Of a stretch of 54,347 bases of DNA, positions 26,329 through 35,494 are shown one piece after another. A program made the position numbers and the translations under genes. This DNA is from Burkholderia sp. Bp8963 (GTDB taxonomy: Bacteria > Pseudomonadota > Gammaproteobacteria > Burkholderiales > Burkholderiaceae), in NCBI RefSeq assembly GCF_003854275.1, contig NZ_QTQP01000047.1, positions 1 to 54,347 on the forward strand. Direction: 5' to 3'. Positions within the stretch are counted from its first letter, which is position 1. Every line of letters begins with the position of its first letter. The notes under the pieces were generated by a model that made no database searches, was not told the DNA's origin, and worked only from the letters and a program-made list of their open reading frames with translations.

Positions 26329-27473
26329 GATGCGAAATCCTCCGGATGCAGCGGCGCAACGATGCGCACTTTCTCGCCCGGCCCGACGGTATGGACGCCT
26401 TGCAGCACGACGCGATCGCCGTCGCGCAGGCCGGCCGACACGGCGATCGACAGGGCGTCGAAGCGTGACACCGTCACGCGACGCAGCTCGAGCGTGTCGT
26501 CGCCACGGACGATCCAGACCGCCGTCTCGCTGCCGGCATGGAACAGCGCGGTCGCGGGTAGCGTCACCGTCCCAGCCGCGTCGTTCGGCGCGCCGGCGTC
26601 GAACCCGACTTTGGCCGTCATGCCGATCCGAACCACATCGTCGGGTTTGTCTAGCGTCATCTTGACGCGATAGGTGCGGCTTTGTGGATCGGCTGCCGGC
26701 GCGATCTCGCGCACGCGGCCTGTGTAGCGCCGGCCGGGCTGCGACGCCAATGCGACCTCGACCGCGCGCCCGACCGGTAGCGACGCGAGGCGGCTTTCGG
26801 GCACGTCGCAGACGACGTCGAGGTCACCGCTCCACGCGAGCCGGTAGACGCTTTGTCCGGGCGACACGTTTTGTCCGGTGTCGGCATCTTCGCTGGTGAT
26901 CACGCCCGCGTGATCGGCGACGAGCGTCGTGTAGCGCAATTGATTGCGGGCCAGCATCAACTGCTGCGCGGCCGCATCGCGTTGCGCGGCGCTCGCCACC
27001 CGGGTGTCCTGGGACTGCTCCAGCTGGGCAGCCGTGATCAGGCTGGCGTGCGCCTGGAGGGTGTCGCGGTCGAGCTGGGTCTTCGCGTATTCGGCACGGT
27101 GTCGCGCGGCGTCGTATTGCGCCCATGCACTGCCGACACTCGCTTGCGCATCGGACGGGTCGAGCCGCGCGATGACATCACCCGCGCGCACCGCGTCGCC
27201 GAGCCGCGCGCGCCGCTCGACGATCTTGCCGGCGATACGGAACGACAGCGGCGTCGAGTAGCGAGCCTGTACCACGGCGGGCAGCGACACGCGGGCTGCG
27301 GCAGCGTCGGCCCGCACGGTGGTGGCGATGACGGCGCGCGGCGCCGGTGCGGAAGCCTGCTCGCGATGGCATGCCGACAGCGCGAGTACGGCCGCGACGG
27401 CGAGCGCGCGGACACGCGGCGCACGCCACGGGCAAAGAGCCTGCGGCAACGCGTCGGAGCGGGCCGGCGTCAC
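26325..27473 (-). CDS. RND efflux periplasmic adaptor (membrane fusion protein)
   Basis: 382 aa starting at a GTG (27473) that overlaps the upstream stop. The signal peptide carries a lipobox (LALSAC), so it is a lipoprotein of the inner membrane facing the periplasm. A lipoyl-like half motif (SFRIAGKIVERRARLGDAVRAG), a short alpha-hairpin and beta-barrel segments follow in the MexA/AcrA order. It is part of a three-gene pump. Confidence 0.92.
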   Translation of the reverse strand: MTPARSDALPQALCPWRAPRVRALAVAAVLALSACHREQASAPAPRAVIATTVRADAAAARVSLPAVVQARYSTPLSFRIAGKIVERRARLGDAVRAGDVIARLDPSDAQASVGSAWAQYDAARHRAEYAKTQLDRDTLQAHASLITAAQLEQSQDTRVASAAQRDAAAQQLMLARNQLRYTTLVADHAGVITSEDADTGQNVSPGQSVYRLAWSGDLDVVCDVPESRLASLPVGRAVEVALASQPGRRYTGRVREIAPAADPQSRTYRVKMTLDKPDDVVRIGMTAKVGFDAGAPNDAAGTVTLPATALFHAGSETAVWIVRGDDTLELRRVTVSRFDALSIAVSAGLRDGDRVVLQGVHTVGPGEKVRIVAPLHPEDFAS

Positions 27474-28846
27474 GACGCCGCTCCTGGCAACGCGTCGATG
27501 ACGTCCTTGACGAGACGGTTCGCACCGTCGATGTCGAAGTCGTGGGTCTGCGCATTTCCGAGCCGCACGATCACGAGCTGCTTCGATGGTACGACGATCA
27601 CGTACTGTCCGAGGTTGCCGAGCGCGTAGAACGTATCGGCGGGCGCGTCCGGCATCAGCGGCATGTCGCCGACCGGCTTGTCACTCGCGCGATCGTGGTG
27701 GTTGACCCACCAGCCGGCGCCGTAGTCCGTCGCGAGCGTCGGCGTCGTCGACCACCGCACCCAGTTCTGTGGCAGGAGCCGCCGGCCGTCCGGTGCGACG
27801 CCGTCATTCAGATACAGCGCGCCGAAGCGTGCCCAGTCACGCGTGGACGCGAGCATGTAGTGCGCACCGATCGGCGTGCCGGTCTCGTCCATCTCCATCG
27901 TCACGTGCTGCATGCCGAGCGGCGCGAACAGCGCGTCGTGCGCGAAGCGCTGGACGGTGGCGGCATTGCCGCCGACGGCGTCGCGCACGATGCGCGCGAC
28001 GAGATGCACGCTTGCGCTGCTGTACGCCCAGCGCTGCCCTGGCGCGGTGATCGCACGCGTGCGGCGGGTGGCGGCGGCCATGTCGTCCGTGTGCACGTAC
28101 ATCACCTGATTCGACGGGTCGAAACCGCTGCCGGTTTCGTCGATGTCGAGCCCGCTCGTCATCCGCATGAAGTCTTCGAGCGGTATCGATGCGCCGGATC
28201 CGTTGTCGAGCGGCACCGGCATATCGACACGAAGCTTGCCTTCGCGGACCAGGACGCCGACGAGCGCGTTCGTCACGGACTTGCTGATGGAAAAGCCGAG
28301 GATCGGTGTGTCGGGACCGTAGCCCGGCGCGTAGCGTTCGCCGATCAGCTCGCCGCGATACAGTACGGCGACGGCCTTGGTCCGGCGCGGCGCGCGTGGA
28401 TCGCTTTCCGCAAAGGCCGCATCGAGCGCGCGCGACATGGCGGGAGACGGATCCTGCGCGACGGGCAGCGGCGTGTCGCTTACTGCGGGCAGCGGTTGCG
28501 GTGGCGCGATCGAAGCGGCGTCGCTCTTCACAAGCATGCAGCCCCACGCGCCGCGATAGACGGCGCGGCTGGTGAACGCGCCCGCGAGGCTCGCGCTGAC
28601 TTCGCGGCGCCCGCGGTCCACGCGATAGCGGATCAGTGGTGCGATCCAGCCGAAGCCCGGCCGCGACGCGAGCGTTTCGGCGAAGATGTCGTCGGGCTGC
28701 TGGCCGCTCACGAATGTTTCCGAGCAGACATCGTGGGCGGTGGTGCCCGTCGCGACGCGTGCCGCGTAGTCCGGGCGGACTGCCGTGCAGCCCGCGAACG
28801 ACACGGCGAGCGCAGCGCAGATGAGGAGCAGACGTTTCTTTGGCAT
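27470..28846 (-). CDS. Beta-lactamase-fold serine hydrolase, lipoprotein (class C / NylB-like)
   Basis: 458 aa. The ATG at 28846 gives a classic lipoprotein signal (MPKKRLLLICAALAVSFAGC). The active-site SxxK is in FSISKSVTNAL, and the expected Tyr motif is YSSAS. The overall layout resembles 6-aminohexanoate-dimer hydrolase (NylB) and class C beta-lactamase relatives, which act as esterases, amidases or transferases. It sits between the RND pump and fabG in the cluster, so it could mature or inactivate the exported product in the periplasm. A second, shorter member of the superfamily is encoded at 47737. Confidence 0.85.
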   Translation of the reverse strand: MPKKRLLLICAALAVSFAGCTAVRPDYAARVATGTTAHDVCSETFVSGQQPDDIFAETLASRPGFGWIAPLIRYRVDRGRREVSASLAGAFTSRAVYRGAWGCMLVKSDAASIAPPQPLPAVSDTPLPVAQDPSPAMSRALDAAFAESDPRAPRRTKAVAVLYRGELIGERYAPGYGPDTPILGFSISKSVTNALVGVLVREGKLRVDMPVPLDNGSGASIPLEDFMRMTSGLDIDETGSGFDPSNQVMYVHTDDMAAATRRTRAITAPGQRWAYSSASVHLVARIVRDAVGGNAATVQRFAHDALFAPLGMQHVTMEMDETGTPIGAHYMLASTRDWARFGALYLNDGVAPDGRRLLPQNWVRWSTTPTLATDYGAGWWVNHHDRASDKPVGDMPLMPDAPADTFYALGNLGQYVIVVPSKQLVIVRLGNAQTHDFDIDGANRLVKDVIDALPGAAS

Positions 28847-28904
28847 GTCGAAAGCAGGTTGTCGTGTGTTGGCTGTGACGTTGGCCGAGAGCGGCCGAGT
28901 AGGA

Positions 28905-29690
28905 CTATGCACTCATTCCTCCATCGACCGCCAGCACCTGGCCGCTGATATAGCTGGCGGCGTCCGATGCGAGAAACGCGACGGCTTCGGCTACTTCGTC
29001 GGGCTTGCCGAACCGGCCGAGCGGCACCAGGTGCTGCCGCGCGAATTCGAGGCTCTTGTGGCCGGCGTCGCGGGCAGCAAGCCGGGCGAGCATGTCGGTA
29101 TCGACGAAGCCCGGCGCGACCGCGTTTGCGCGAATCCCGTAACGGGCAAGCTCGCGCGCGAGCGAGCGCGTCATCGCGATCAGCCCGGCTTTTGCCGCGC
29201 CGTAGTTCGCCTGGCCGGGCTGGCCGTGCAGGCCACTGACCGAGGCGACGTTGACGATGCGTCCACTGCGGTTCGCGATCATTGCCGGCAGGCAGGCGCG
29301 CACGCACCAGAAAGCGCCCGTCAGCGACGTGTCGATGACGTCGGTCCACTCGTCGTCGCTCATCAGCGCCGCGAGATTATCGCGTGCGATGCCCGCATTG
29401 TTGACGAGCGTGTCTATCCGGAATCCGAGGGCCTTGATGTTGGCGAACATGGCTTTGACGGACGCAGCGTCGCGAATGTCTGCCGCGCATGCGGCCGCGT
29501 GGGCGCCGCGCGCACGTATCTCGTCGACGACGGCTTGCGCGGCGTCGGCGTCCGTGTGGTAGTTGACGATCACGGGCGAGCCAAGGCTGGCAAGGCGAAG
29601 GGCGATCGCCCGGCCGATGCCGCGGCTTGCGCCGGTAACGAGCGCCGCGGCGTCCGGCCCACCGGACGAGGCATGTAAGTTAGCGTTCAT
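28905..29690 (-). CDS. fabG: 3-oxoacyl-ACP reductase-like SDR (FabG family)
   Basis: 261 aa classical short-chain dehydrogenase. NADPH-binding TGASRGIG at 19-26, NNAG, catalytic Ser150-Tyr163-Lys167 (NYGAAKAG), C-terminal SDAASYISGQVLAVDGG. In this cluster it probably reduces beta-ketoacyl-ACP made by the FabF-like enzyme (45403-46608) before dehydration by the FabZ-like protein. The ATG at 29690 overlaps the end of the SulP gene; no good ribosome binding site is seen, so translational coupling is likely. Confidence 0.88.
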   Translation of the reverse strand: MNANLHASSGGPDAAALVTGASRGIGRAIALRLASLGSPVIVNYHTDADAAQAVVDEIRARGAHAAACAADIRDAASVKAMFANIKALGFRIDTLVNNAGIARDNLAALMSDDEWTDVIDTSLTGAFWCVRACLPAMIANRSGRIVNVASVSGLHGQPGQANYGAAKAGLIAMTRSLARELARYGIRANAVAPGFVDTDMLARLAARDAGHKSLEFARQHLVPLGRFGKPDEVAEAVAFLASDAASYISGQVLAVDGGMSA

Positions 29691-31044
29691 GTCGGGAGCC
29701 GTCAACGGACGGAGCGGGTGACTGGAAGAATGTCGGTACGGCGGCGAGGATCAGGGCAAGCGCCAGCGCGGCCTGGACGCCGACGACGTATACGCTGAGC
29801 GCGAGTGCGAGCGTCGCCCAGCGCGCGAATCCGTGATCCGCTCGCACGGCCTTCCAGCCGGAGCGAACCATGCTCCAGCCGACGAGAACGAGCACGCCGG
29901 CGATCGCGGGGCGCGACAGATACGCGTAGACCGGTGCGGCGACGAGCGAGATGCCGAGCAGAATCAGCGACGACAGCACAGCGGCGGCGCGCGTCCGCGC
30001 GCCGGCCTCGACATGCGACGCCGTGCGGTTGAACGAGCCGGAGCACGCGAAGCCGCCGCATGTCGCCGCGGCCAGGTTGGCCGCCGCCTGTGCGGCCAGC
30101 TCGCGCCGGCACTGGCGGGAACCGCCGTCCGGTTCGAGCGAACGCAGGATCAGCACCGATTGCAGGCTTGCGACGATCGCGATGCCGACGGCGCTGACGC
30201 CGAGCTGCTTGATCACGTAGAAGTCCTCGATCGAGACCGACGGCAGTTGGAACGGAACTCGCCCGAGATGCAGGCTCAGGTGACCGATGCGTTCGAGATG
30301 AACGGTCGTGGGGCCGAGCAGCAAGTCGAGCGTCCAGCCGGTCGCGGCGCCGAACAGCATGGCGGCGACGAGCCCCGGCATCCAGCGCGTGGACCAGCGC
30401 GTGAAGATTTGGCCGGCCGCAATCGTCACGACGGTCACGACGACGGCATATGGATTGATCGCGGACCAGCGCTGCGCGTCGAGCCACGGGCCGATCCACG
30501 CCGGGATGCCGGGCGGCGGCAGCAAGCCCAGCGCAGGCGCCGCCTGGCAGCTCATCATCGCGATCCCGATGCCCATGCTGAGCCCGGTCGACGTGAAGCG
30601 CGGCAGGCATGACAGCAGCCGGCCGATGCCGCCGAGCGCAGCCGCGAGCTGCAACAGGCCGACGAGCGCCGACAGTGCCGCCGCGTATGTCACGTATTCG
30701 ACGCTGCCCGGCACGCCGAGCGGGCCGAGCGCCGCGCCGAGCATGATCGCGACCGCGGTGTTGGGGCCCGACAGCAGCCGTGGCGACGGGCCGAGTACGG
30801 CCGCGACGACCACCGGAATCACCGATGAGTAAATCCCCATCTCGGGCGGCAGGCCGGCCATCACCGCGAAGGCGATCGCCTGCGGCAACATGATCAGCGC
30901 TGACACCCACGCGGCGCGGATGTCGCCCGGCGCGGGGCGATGGCCGGCCAGCGCGTTGCCGACGGCCGTTCGATTCCACGGCCATCCGCGCATGAAACCG
31001 CCGCGGGCGGCGTCGCTGCGAAACGTCGGGGGCGGGTTGGACAT
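29680..31044 (-). CDS. SulP-family anion transporter lacking a STAS domain
   Basis: 454 aa membrane protein with the SulP core: GDIRAAWVSALIMLPQAIAF, PVVVAAVLGPSPRLLSGPNT and FACSGSFNRTASHVEAGART. About 10-12 hydrophobic segments are present. The usual cytoplasmic STAS domain (about 100 residues) is absent, so it is a short form. Substrates in the family include sulfate, bicarbonate and other anions. Its neighbours, a TsdA-like cytochrome and a DsrE-like protein, point to a sulfur oxyanion, which is inference. It lies 5 bp after the cytochrome gene. Confidence 0.85.
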   Translation of the reverse strand: MSNPPPTFRSDAARGGFMRGWPWNRTAVGNALAGHRPAPGDIRAAWVSALIMLPQAIAFAVMAGLPPEMGIYSSVIPVVVAAVLGPSPRLLSGPNTAVAIMLGAALGPLGVPGSVEYVTYAAALSALVGLLQLAAALGGIGRLLSCLPRFTSTGLSMGIGIAMMSCQAAPALGLLPPPGIPAWIGPWLDAQRWSAINPYAVVVTVVTIAAGQIFTRWSTRWMPGLVAAMLFGAATGWTLDLLLGPTTVHLERIGHLSLHLGRVPFQLPSVSIEDFYVIKQLGVSAVGIAIVASLQSVLILRSLEPDGGSRQCRRELAAQAAANLAAATCGGFACSGSFNRTASHVEAGARTRAAAVLSSLILLGISLVAAPVYAYLSRPAIAGVLVLVGWSMVRSGWKAVRADHGFARWATLALALSVYVVGVQAALALALILAAVPTFFQSPAPSVDGSRHER

Positions 31045-31049
31045 GGCGA

Positions 31050-31913
31050 TCACCGCTCCAGAAAACCAAACAACAGGCCCTTGCGCGGATCGGGCCAGCG
31101 TTCCTGCAATTCGACCCATGCGGCGATGTCCCACGCGTCCTGATCCGTCAGGTTCGGATTGCCGTACGGCATGTTGGCTTTCAGGAATCCCGCGAGCAGG
31201 TCGATGCGATGCATCCCCGCGCCCTTGTTGAAGCTCTGGAAGCCCCACAGCGGCGGGAACGCGTAGTCGCCAGCGCTGTTCTTGCGGCCTTCGCCGTGAG
31301 CGCCGTGGCACGCTGCGCAGCGCTCGCCGAACAGCACCTTGCCGTGCAGCGGATCGGGATCGGAGCCCGTGTCAGGCACCGTCGGAAAGCCGCGCCCCGG
31401 CAGCGCGACACCGACCGGCCGGTCGCGCGACACCCACTGAATGTAGGTGACGATCGCGCGGATCTCGTTGCTGTCGAGCGGCGGGCTGATACCGTTCTCG
31501 CTGAACTGGAAGCACTGCTGGATGCGTTCCTCGAGCGTCACCACGCGGTCGAACTTCGCCTGGTATGCCGGATACATGCCGAACGCGCCCCACATCGGCG
31601 CCGAATCGGGCCGCCGCCCGTTGTCGAGATGGCAGTTTGCGCAGCTCAGGCCATTGCCGGTGTAGATCCGCGCTGCCTTCGGCGTCTGTGTGAAGATCAG
31701 GTAGCCTTGGTACGCGAGCTCTCCGTACTTGCCCGGCGGAAACTGCGCGCGCGCGCTGTCGGCGGACGGTGCGACGCCGGCGCTCGCGTCAGGGCCGCGA
31801 TCGGAGCACGCGTAAAGCGCCACGCTCGCGACGAGCGCGACCGCTAGCCGTGCGGCGGCGCGCGGTCGCGGGCGCGTCGCGCCGAGAGGCGGAATGAAGG
31901 ATACGGTCTGCAT
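31050..31913 (-). CDS. Dihaem cytochrome c lipoprotein, thiosulfate dehydrogenase (TsdA)-like
   Basis: 287 aa. An N-terminal signal with lipobox LYAC suggests a membrane-anchored periplasmic protein. Two haem-binding motifs are present, CANCH and CAACH. The N-terminal haem domain contains HLDNGRRPDSAPMWGAFGMYPAY and LEERIQQCFQFSENG, where the Cys 39 residues after the haem His is a candidate for the unusual axial cysteine of TsdA. TsdA couples thiosulfate to tetrathionate. A role with a sulfur-containing cluster intermediate is possible but unproven. Confidence 0.8.
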   Translation of the reverse strand: MQTVSFIPPLGATRPRPRAAARLAVALVASVALYACSDRGPDASAGVAPSADSARAQFPPGKYGELAYQGYLIFTQTPKAARIYTGNGLSCANCHLDNGRRPDSAPMWGAFGMYPAYQAKFDRVVTLEERIQQCFQFSENGISPPLDSNEIRAIVTYIQWVSRDRPVGVALPGRGFPTVPDTGSDPDPLHGKVLFGERCAACHGAHGEGRKNSAGDYAFPPLWGFQSFNKGAGMHRIDLLAGFLKANMPYGNPNLTDQDAWDIAAWVELQERWPDPRKGLLFGFLER

Positions 31914-31926
31914 GGCCGGCGCCGCG

Positions 31927-32379
31927 TCAGGGCTTGATGTACGCGAAGTGCTCGACCGTCTGCAGGCGCGTCAGCTCGACGACGCCGGACGGCACGACCG
32001 TCACGTTGGGCACCAGCATCGACTCGACGACATTGTTCTTGCGCATCGCCGTGCCGCACGCGTCGAAGCGGACGCCCTTCGCCGCGAGCTCGGCGACGGT
32101 GCTGCCGTACTCGCCCTGGCGGTCGCCTTCGCCCTTCACGAGCGCGAAGATGCCGCGCCCGTTGACGAGCAGGATGATCCGCGCGTTCGGCGTGACTGCG
32201 ATCTGGCTCTTGATGTTGTTGAGCGCGTCGCGCATCGACGCGACGTCGTCAACGTGATAGACAACGCGCGGCGCTTCGGCGGCTTGCGCAGCGGCTTCGC
32301 CGGCGGCGGACACGATCACTGGATGGACCGACGCGCAGGCGATCATGATGGCAATGGCGGTACGAACGAGGAATGGCAT
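31927..32379 (-). CDS. DsrE-family small protein, exported
   Basis: 150 aa with a signal peptide (about 24 residues) and then a DsrE/F-like fold: RVVYHVDDVASMRDALNNIKSQ, ARIILLVNGRGIFAL, and VRFDACGTAMRKNNV with the single conserved cysteine. Relatives carry sulfur as persulfides, often beside thiosulfate-oxidising genes. It lies 13 bp upstream of the TsdA-like gene, so they probably act together in the periplasm. Confidence 0.8.
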   Translation of the reverse strand: MPFLVRTAIAIMIACASVHPVIVSAAGEAAAQAAEAPRVVYHVDDVASMRDALNNIKSQIAVTPNARIILLVNGRGIFALVKGEGDRQGEYGSTVAELAAKGVRFDACGTAMRKNNVVESMLVPNVTVVPSGVVELTRLQTVEHFAYIKP

Positions 32380-32466
32380 GGGTTGGCTCCTGAATCCGAT
32401 CGAGGGAACGTTCGTCGAATGGCTCGCGGCGTCGAGGCGTTCCCGGCCCCGTCCGCGAGGCCGTCG

Positions 32467-33498
32467 TCACGGCAACGGGGACGAGACGGGTTGGCGTGTC
32501 GGGATCCGGACGGAGGCGGGCGCGACGTCGACCGCGCCGGTCCATGAATCGCTGACGCCGACGGCCGAGAACACGCCGGAGCTGGCCGACGCGAACAGGA
32601 TCGCGTTGCCGCTCGCGACAAGTGCCGGGTCGGAAAAGCGCTCGAGGAAATTGCAGAACGGGTCGCAGCAGAACATGTGGCCGATCGTGCCGATGTTGCG
32701 GCTGTGCAGCTTCTCGTGCGGCAGGCCGAGCATGTCCATCACGCGCGTGAACGCGGACAGGTTCGCGTTCATCGGCAGCACCGCATCCACGTCGCCGGCG
32801 AGCCAGCCGTGTGCGCGCATCACGTCGGTCATCACCTGATGCGCGAGGATCGGGTAGTTCAGCGCGAAACGCTGGCCCAGTTCGGGCCCCTTCGCGGCGC
32901 CGCGGTAATAGCGGCTGTCGATGTAGTAAGCGATGTGGCCGATGCGGTTGAGCGGGTAGCCGCGCGCGACCCATATCGCGAGCGACGTGTCGCTCTGGAT
33001 CGCGTAGCTGCTCACGTTGCGGAAGCGCTCGCCGAATACCTTGTCGGTGCTGACGATCAGCACGTTGTCGAGCGCCGGATGCCGCCACATCAGCGTCTTC
33101 AGCAGGCGCAGCGCGCAGACGAGCGACGCGCAGTTCTGTTGCGCGATCGAATGGCCGTGCGCATTGCGCATGCCGAAGCGCCTGGCGAGCGTCGCCGGGA
33201 TGCTGTCGGGCGCCGCCATCATGCTGGTGGAGTTCGTGTGGCAGTACAGCACGAGATCGATGCGCTCCGGCTCCAGCGCGCTCGTGTCGAGCAGGCGCTC
33301 GACGGCCGCGCAGCTCAGCGCCTCGATGTCCATGTCGGGCGCGACGTGGTAATACGCAAGGCCGTTGTCCTGCATCGAGCCGAGGAGGCGCCGCTGGGCC
33401 GGTCCGACAGCCTTCGCCCAGTCATTGAGACTGCGCCGTTCCGGCGGCAGGTAGCTTGCGCCCGCGACGATCCCGAACGACGGGGCGGGCGGTTTCAT
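32467..33498 (-). CDS. KAS III-like (thiolase fold) protein with catalytic Cys but altered His/Asn
   Basis: 343 aa. The Cys-containing loop is SIAQQNCASLVCAL (Cys123), matching the position of the FabH nucleophile. In place of the canonical PHQAN histidine the sequence reads PMNAN, and the GNT asparagine is replaced in GTIGHMFCCDPF. It therefore lacks two of the three FabH catalytic residues, and may act as an acyltransferase or a specialised condensing enzyme. ATGA overlap with the preceding KAS III-like gene suggests an obligate pair. Divergent FabH-like acyltransferases of this sort are known from natural product pathways; no specific homologue is assigned. Confidence 0.78.
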   Translation of the reverse strand: MKPPAPSFGIVAGASYLPPERRSLNDWAKAVGPAQRRLLGSMQDNGLAYYHVAPDMDIEALSCAAVERLLDTSALEPERIDLVLYCHTNSTSMMAAPDSIPATLARRFGMRNAHGHSIAQQNCASLVCALRLLKTLMWRHPALDNVLIVSTDKVFGERFRNVSSYAIQSDTSLAIWVARGYPLNRIGHIAYYIDSRYYRGAAKGPELGQRFALNYPILAHQVMTDVMRAHGWLAGDVDAVLPMNANLSAFTRVMDMLGLPHEKLHSRNIGTIGHMFCCDPFCNFLERFSDPALVASGNAILFASASSGVFSAVGVSDSWTGAVDVAPASVRIPTRQPVSSPLP

Positions 33499-34454
33499 CC
33501 GATGCGCGTCAGCAGGCAGCATGCAAACTCTCCGTTGTTTCCGTTGCACCATCCAAGAATCGATCGGCCGGGTGCGACGTCCGGCGCGACGCGGGCAATC
33601 TGCAGTAGCAGGTCCGCGCTGGCGATGAGGCCTGACGAGGGAACCACCCCTCGCACGTGTCCGAGCTGTGCGAGCGCATGGACGCGGCGCGCAAAGCCGG
33701 CGTCGGGCGTCGATGCGACGACCGCGTCGAGGTCGTCCGGACCGATTTCCTCGCCGCGCACGCATTGCGCGAGCGACGCCGCGCAGTAGTCTGCGAACGA
33801 GAGCGTCGCGTCCTCGGGCCAGCGGTCGCGCGTGCCGAGTGGCGTTGCGAACCGGCCGAGCGCGACGCGCCGCACGCGCCAGCCTGCGCTCGCGTCGCGG
33901 CTGATCACGGCGGCCGCCGCGACGTCCGCCCAGTCCATCCTGCACGGGTTCGTCGGCGGCTGGCCGAACGCCAGCTTGTCTACGGCGACGAGCAGCACCG
34001 ATTCCGCCGCTTCCGGTCCTTCGATCAGACCCGCCGCGAGATCGAGCCCGATCAGTACCGCCGTGTTGTGCGCCTGGGAAATCGAGAACGGGTTCGCGTT
34101 GCGCAGCCCGAGCTCGAACTGCAGGCGGCCCGCGCTCGAATCGGTCGATTGCTCGTCGGGCACCGCATGGCAGTAGACGATTGCACCGATCGAATCCGGT
34201 GCATGGGCGGCGAGCGCCCGCTTCGACACGTCGAGCGCCAGCGCGGTCGAGCTCGGCTCGTTGCGCCAGGCGGCCGACAGCGGGATGACGCAGGCCGGAT
34301 GGCGCATGGGGCGCGGCGATGCGACGCGTGTCAGCAGGCTGCGCGCATCCGTGCAGTCGCCAAGGTTCGCGCGCCGCGTGAGCAGCGCGCCGCGCAGTCC
34401 GGTGCGGCGGCTCAGACCGCTGTCGTGCATTTCGATCGATGTGATGCAGACCAT
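33495..34454 (-). CDS. KAS III-like protein lacking the nucleophilic cysteine
   Basis: 319 aa. It aligns in layout with the other three KAS III-like proteins here, but the nucleophile loop reads SISQAHNTAVLIGLDLA, with Asn130 where Cys is expected. The C-terminal part ILGWCNGNNGEFACCLL resembles the closing strand of the fold. It is probably a non-catalytic partner of the neighbouring protein (33498), as chain-length-factor-like subunits are in type II systems. The start ATG at 34454 is 19 bp after the upstream Rieske gene. Confidence 0.7.
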   Translation of the reverse strand: MVCITSIEMHDSGLSRRTGLRGALLTRRANLGDCTDARSLLTRVASPRPMRHPACVIPLSAAWRNEPSSTALALDVSKRALAAHAPDSIGAIVYCHAVPDEQSTDSSAGRLQFELGLRNANPFSISQAHNTAVLIGLDLAAGLIEGPEAAESVLLVAVDKLAFGQPPTNPCRMDWADVAAAAVISRDASAGWRVRRVALGRFATPLGTRDRWPEDATLSFADYCAASLAQCVRGEEIGPDDLDAVVASTPDAGFARRVHALAQLGHVRGVVPSSGLIASADLLLQIARVAPDVAPGRSILGWCNGNNGEFACCLLTRIG

Positions 34455-34473
34455 GTCGGCGGGCTCCGTCGCG

Positions 34474-35472
34474 TCACTGCCGCACGAGCACGAGCTTGCG
34501 CGCGACGAGCGTATGCCGCTGCGCCGGCCACTCGCCCTTCGCCGCGAGCTCGAGGATCTTTCGCACGAGCAGCGTCGCGTAATCGGCCGGCACGTGCCGC
34601 TCGAACGCGGCACCCGCGCGCGAATAATTGCGCTGCGCGCTTTCCTGCAGCACGCGATCCTGCTCCAGCGTGCGCGGCTCGTCGTCGCACCATTCGACCA
34701 TCGGTTCGTCGCCCGGCTGCCGCGTGAGCCATTCGACGCGGCACGTCGTTGCGCCCGTCGGCACCATGTGAATCACGTTGAAGAAATCTGTGCGCAGTCC
34801 CTTCTGAAAGATGATCGCGCGGTCCGGCAGCTCGAACGTCGCGCGCGAGTCCGCATGAGCCGGGATCGGCTCCGATTCGTCCGACGTCGGCGGGTAGAAC
34901 AGCGTGAAGCCCGTGTCCGTCACGCGCACCTCGTACTCGTATTCCTTGAAACCGTTCAGCACGTTGAAGAAGTACGACGGATGTGCCCCCTTGTGCGTGA
35001 ACACCGCATGCGCGCCGTCGAGCATGTTCTCGAGGAACGTCGTCGCATTGCACGCGACGTGCACGTGGCCCTGCCGCCAGGCATAGTCGTGCGCGCCGGG
35101 AATCCGCGGCGGGGCGCCTTCGGGCGCGCGGTCGCCCATCCAGATCCACACGTAGTGGTCCTGTTCGCGAACCGGGTAGCTCTTGACCTTGAAGCCGTCG
35201 GGAATGCGCGTGCCCGCGACGAACGACGGCACGTGCGCGCAGCGGCCATCGCCGTCGTATTCCCAGCCGTGATACGCGCAGGCGATCCGTCCCGAGTCCG
35301 TCACGCAACCTTTCGAGAGCTGGACGCCGCGGTGGCAGCAGCGATCCTCAAGCGCGAACGCGCGGCCGTCCCGATCGCGATACAGCGCGATCGGCTCGTC
35401 AAAGATCCGGGTCGCAATCGGCGCGCTGCCGAGCTGCGACGAGGGTGATCCGATATACCAGTGGTTGTTCAT
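34474..35472 (-). CDS. Rieske non-haem iron oxygenase (alpha-subunit type), first copy
   Basis: 332 aa. The Rieske [2Fe-2S] motif RCCHRG...CAYHGWEYDGDG gives ligands Cys45/His47 and Cys65/His68. The catalytic iron motif is NMLDGAHAVFTHKG. Such enzymes hydroxylate, desaturate or cyclise using reductase-delivered electrons; no ferredoxin or reductase gene is in the window. The C-terminus ending in Arg-rich QRHTLVARKLVLVRQ matches the second Rieske copy (49823-50842), so the two are close paralogues. It lies between the two KAS III-like pairs. Confidence 0.9.
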   Translation of the reverse strand: MNNHWYIGSPSSQLGSAPIATRIFDEPIALYRDRDGRAFALEDRCCHRGVQLSKGCVTDSGRIACAYHGWEYDGDGRCAHVPSFVAGTRIPDGFKVKSYPVREQDHYVWIWMGDRAPEGAPPRIPGAHDYAWRQGHVHVACNATTFLENMLDGAHAVFTHKGAHPSYFFNVLNGFKEYEYEVRVTDTGFTLFYPPTSDESEPIPAHADSRATFELPDRAIIFQKGLRTDFFNVIHMVPTGATTCRVEWLTRQPGDEPMVEWCDDEPRTLEQDRVLQESAQRNYSRAGAAFERHVPADYATLLVRKILELAAKGEWPAQRHTLVARKLVLVRQ

Positions 35473-35494
35473 CGTCGGTGAATTCCGTTTCCTG

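Noticed and set aside
23077..26673. A 1198-codon open frame opposite the RND transporter gene
   Set aside because: It is an antisense GC-skew artefact; the minus strand encodes an intact RND protein and its adaptor.
31050..31913. Assignment as a SoxA sulfur-oxidation protein
   Set aside because: The two haem domains and their spacing are closer to TsdA, and no soxX, soxB or soxYZ genes are nearby.
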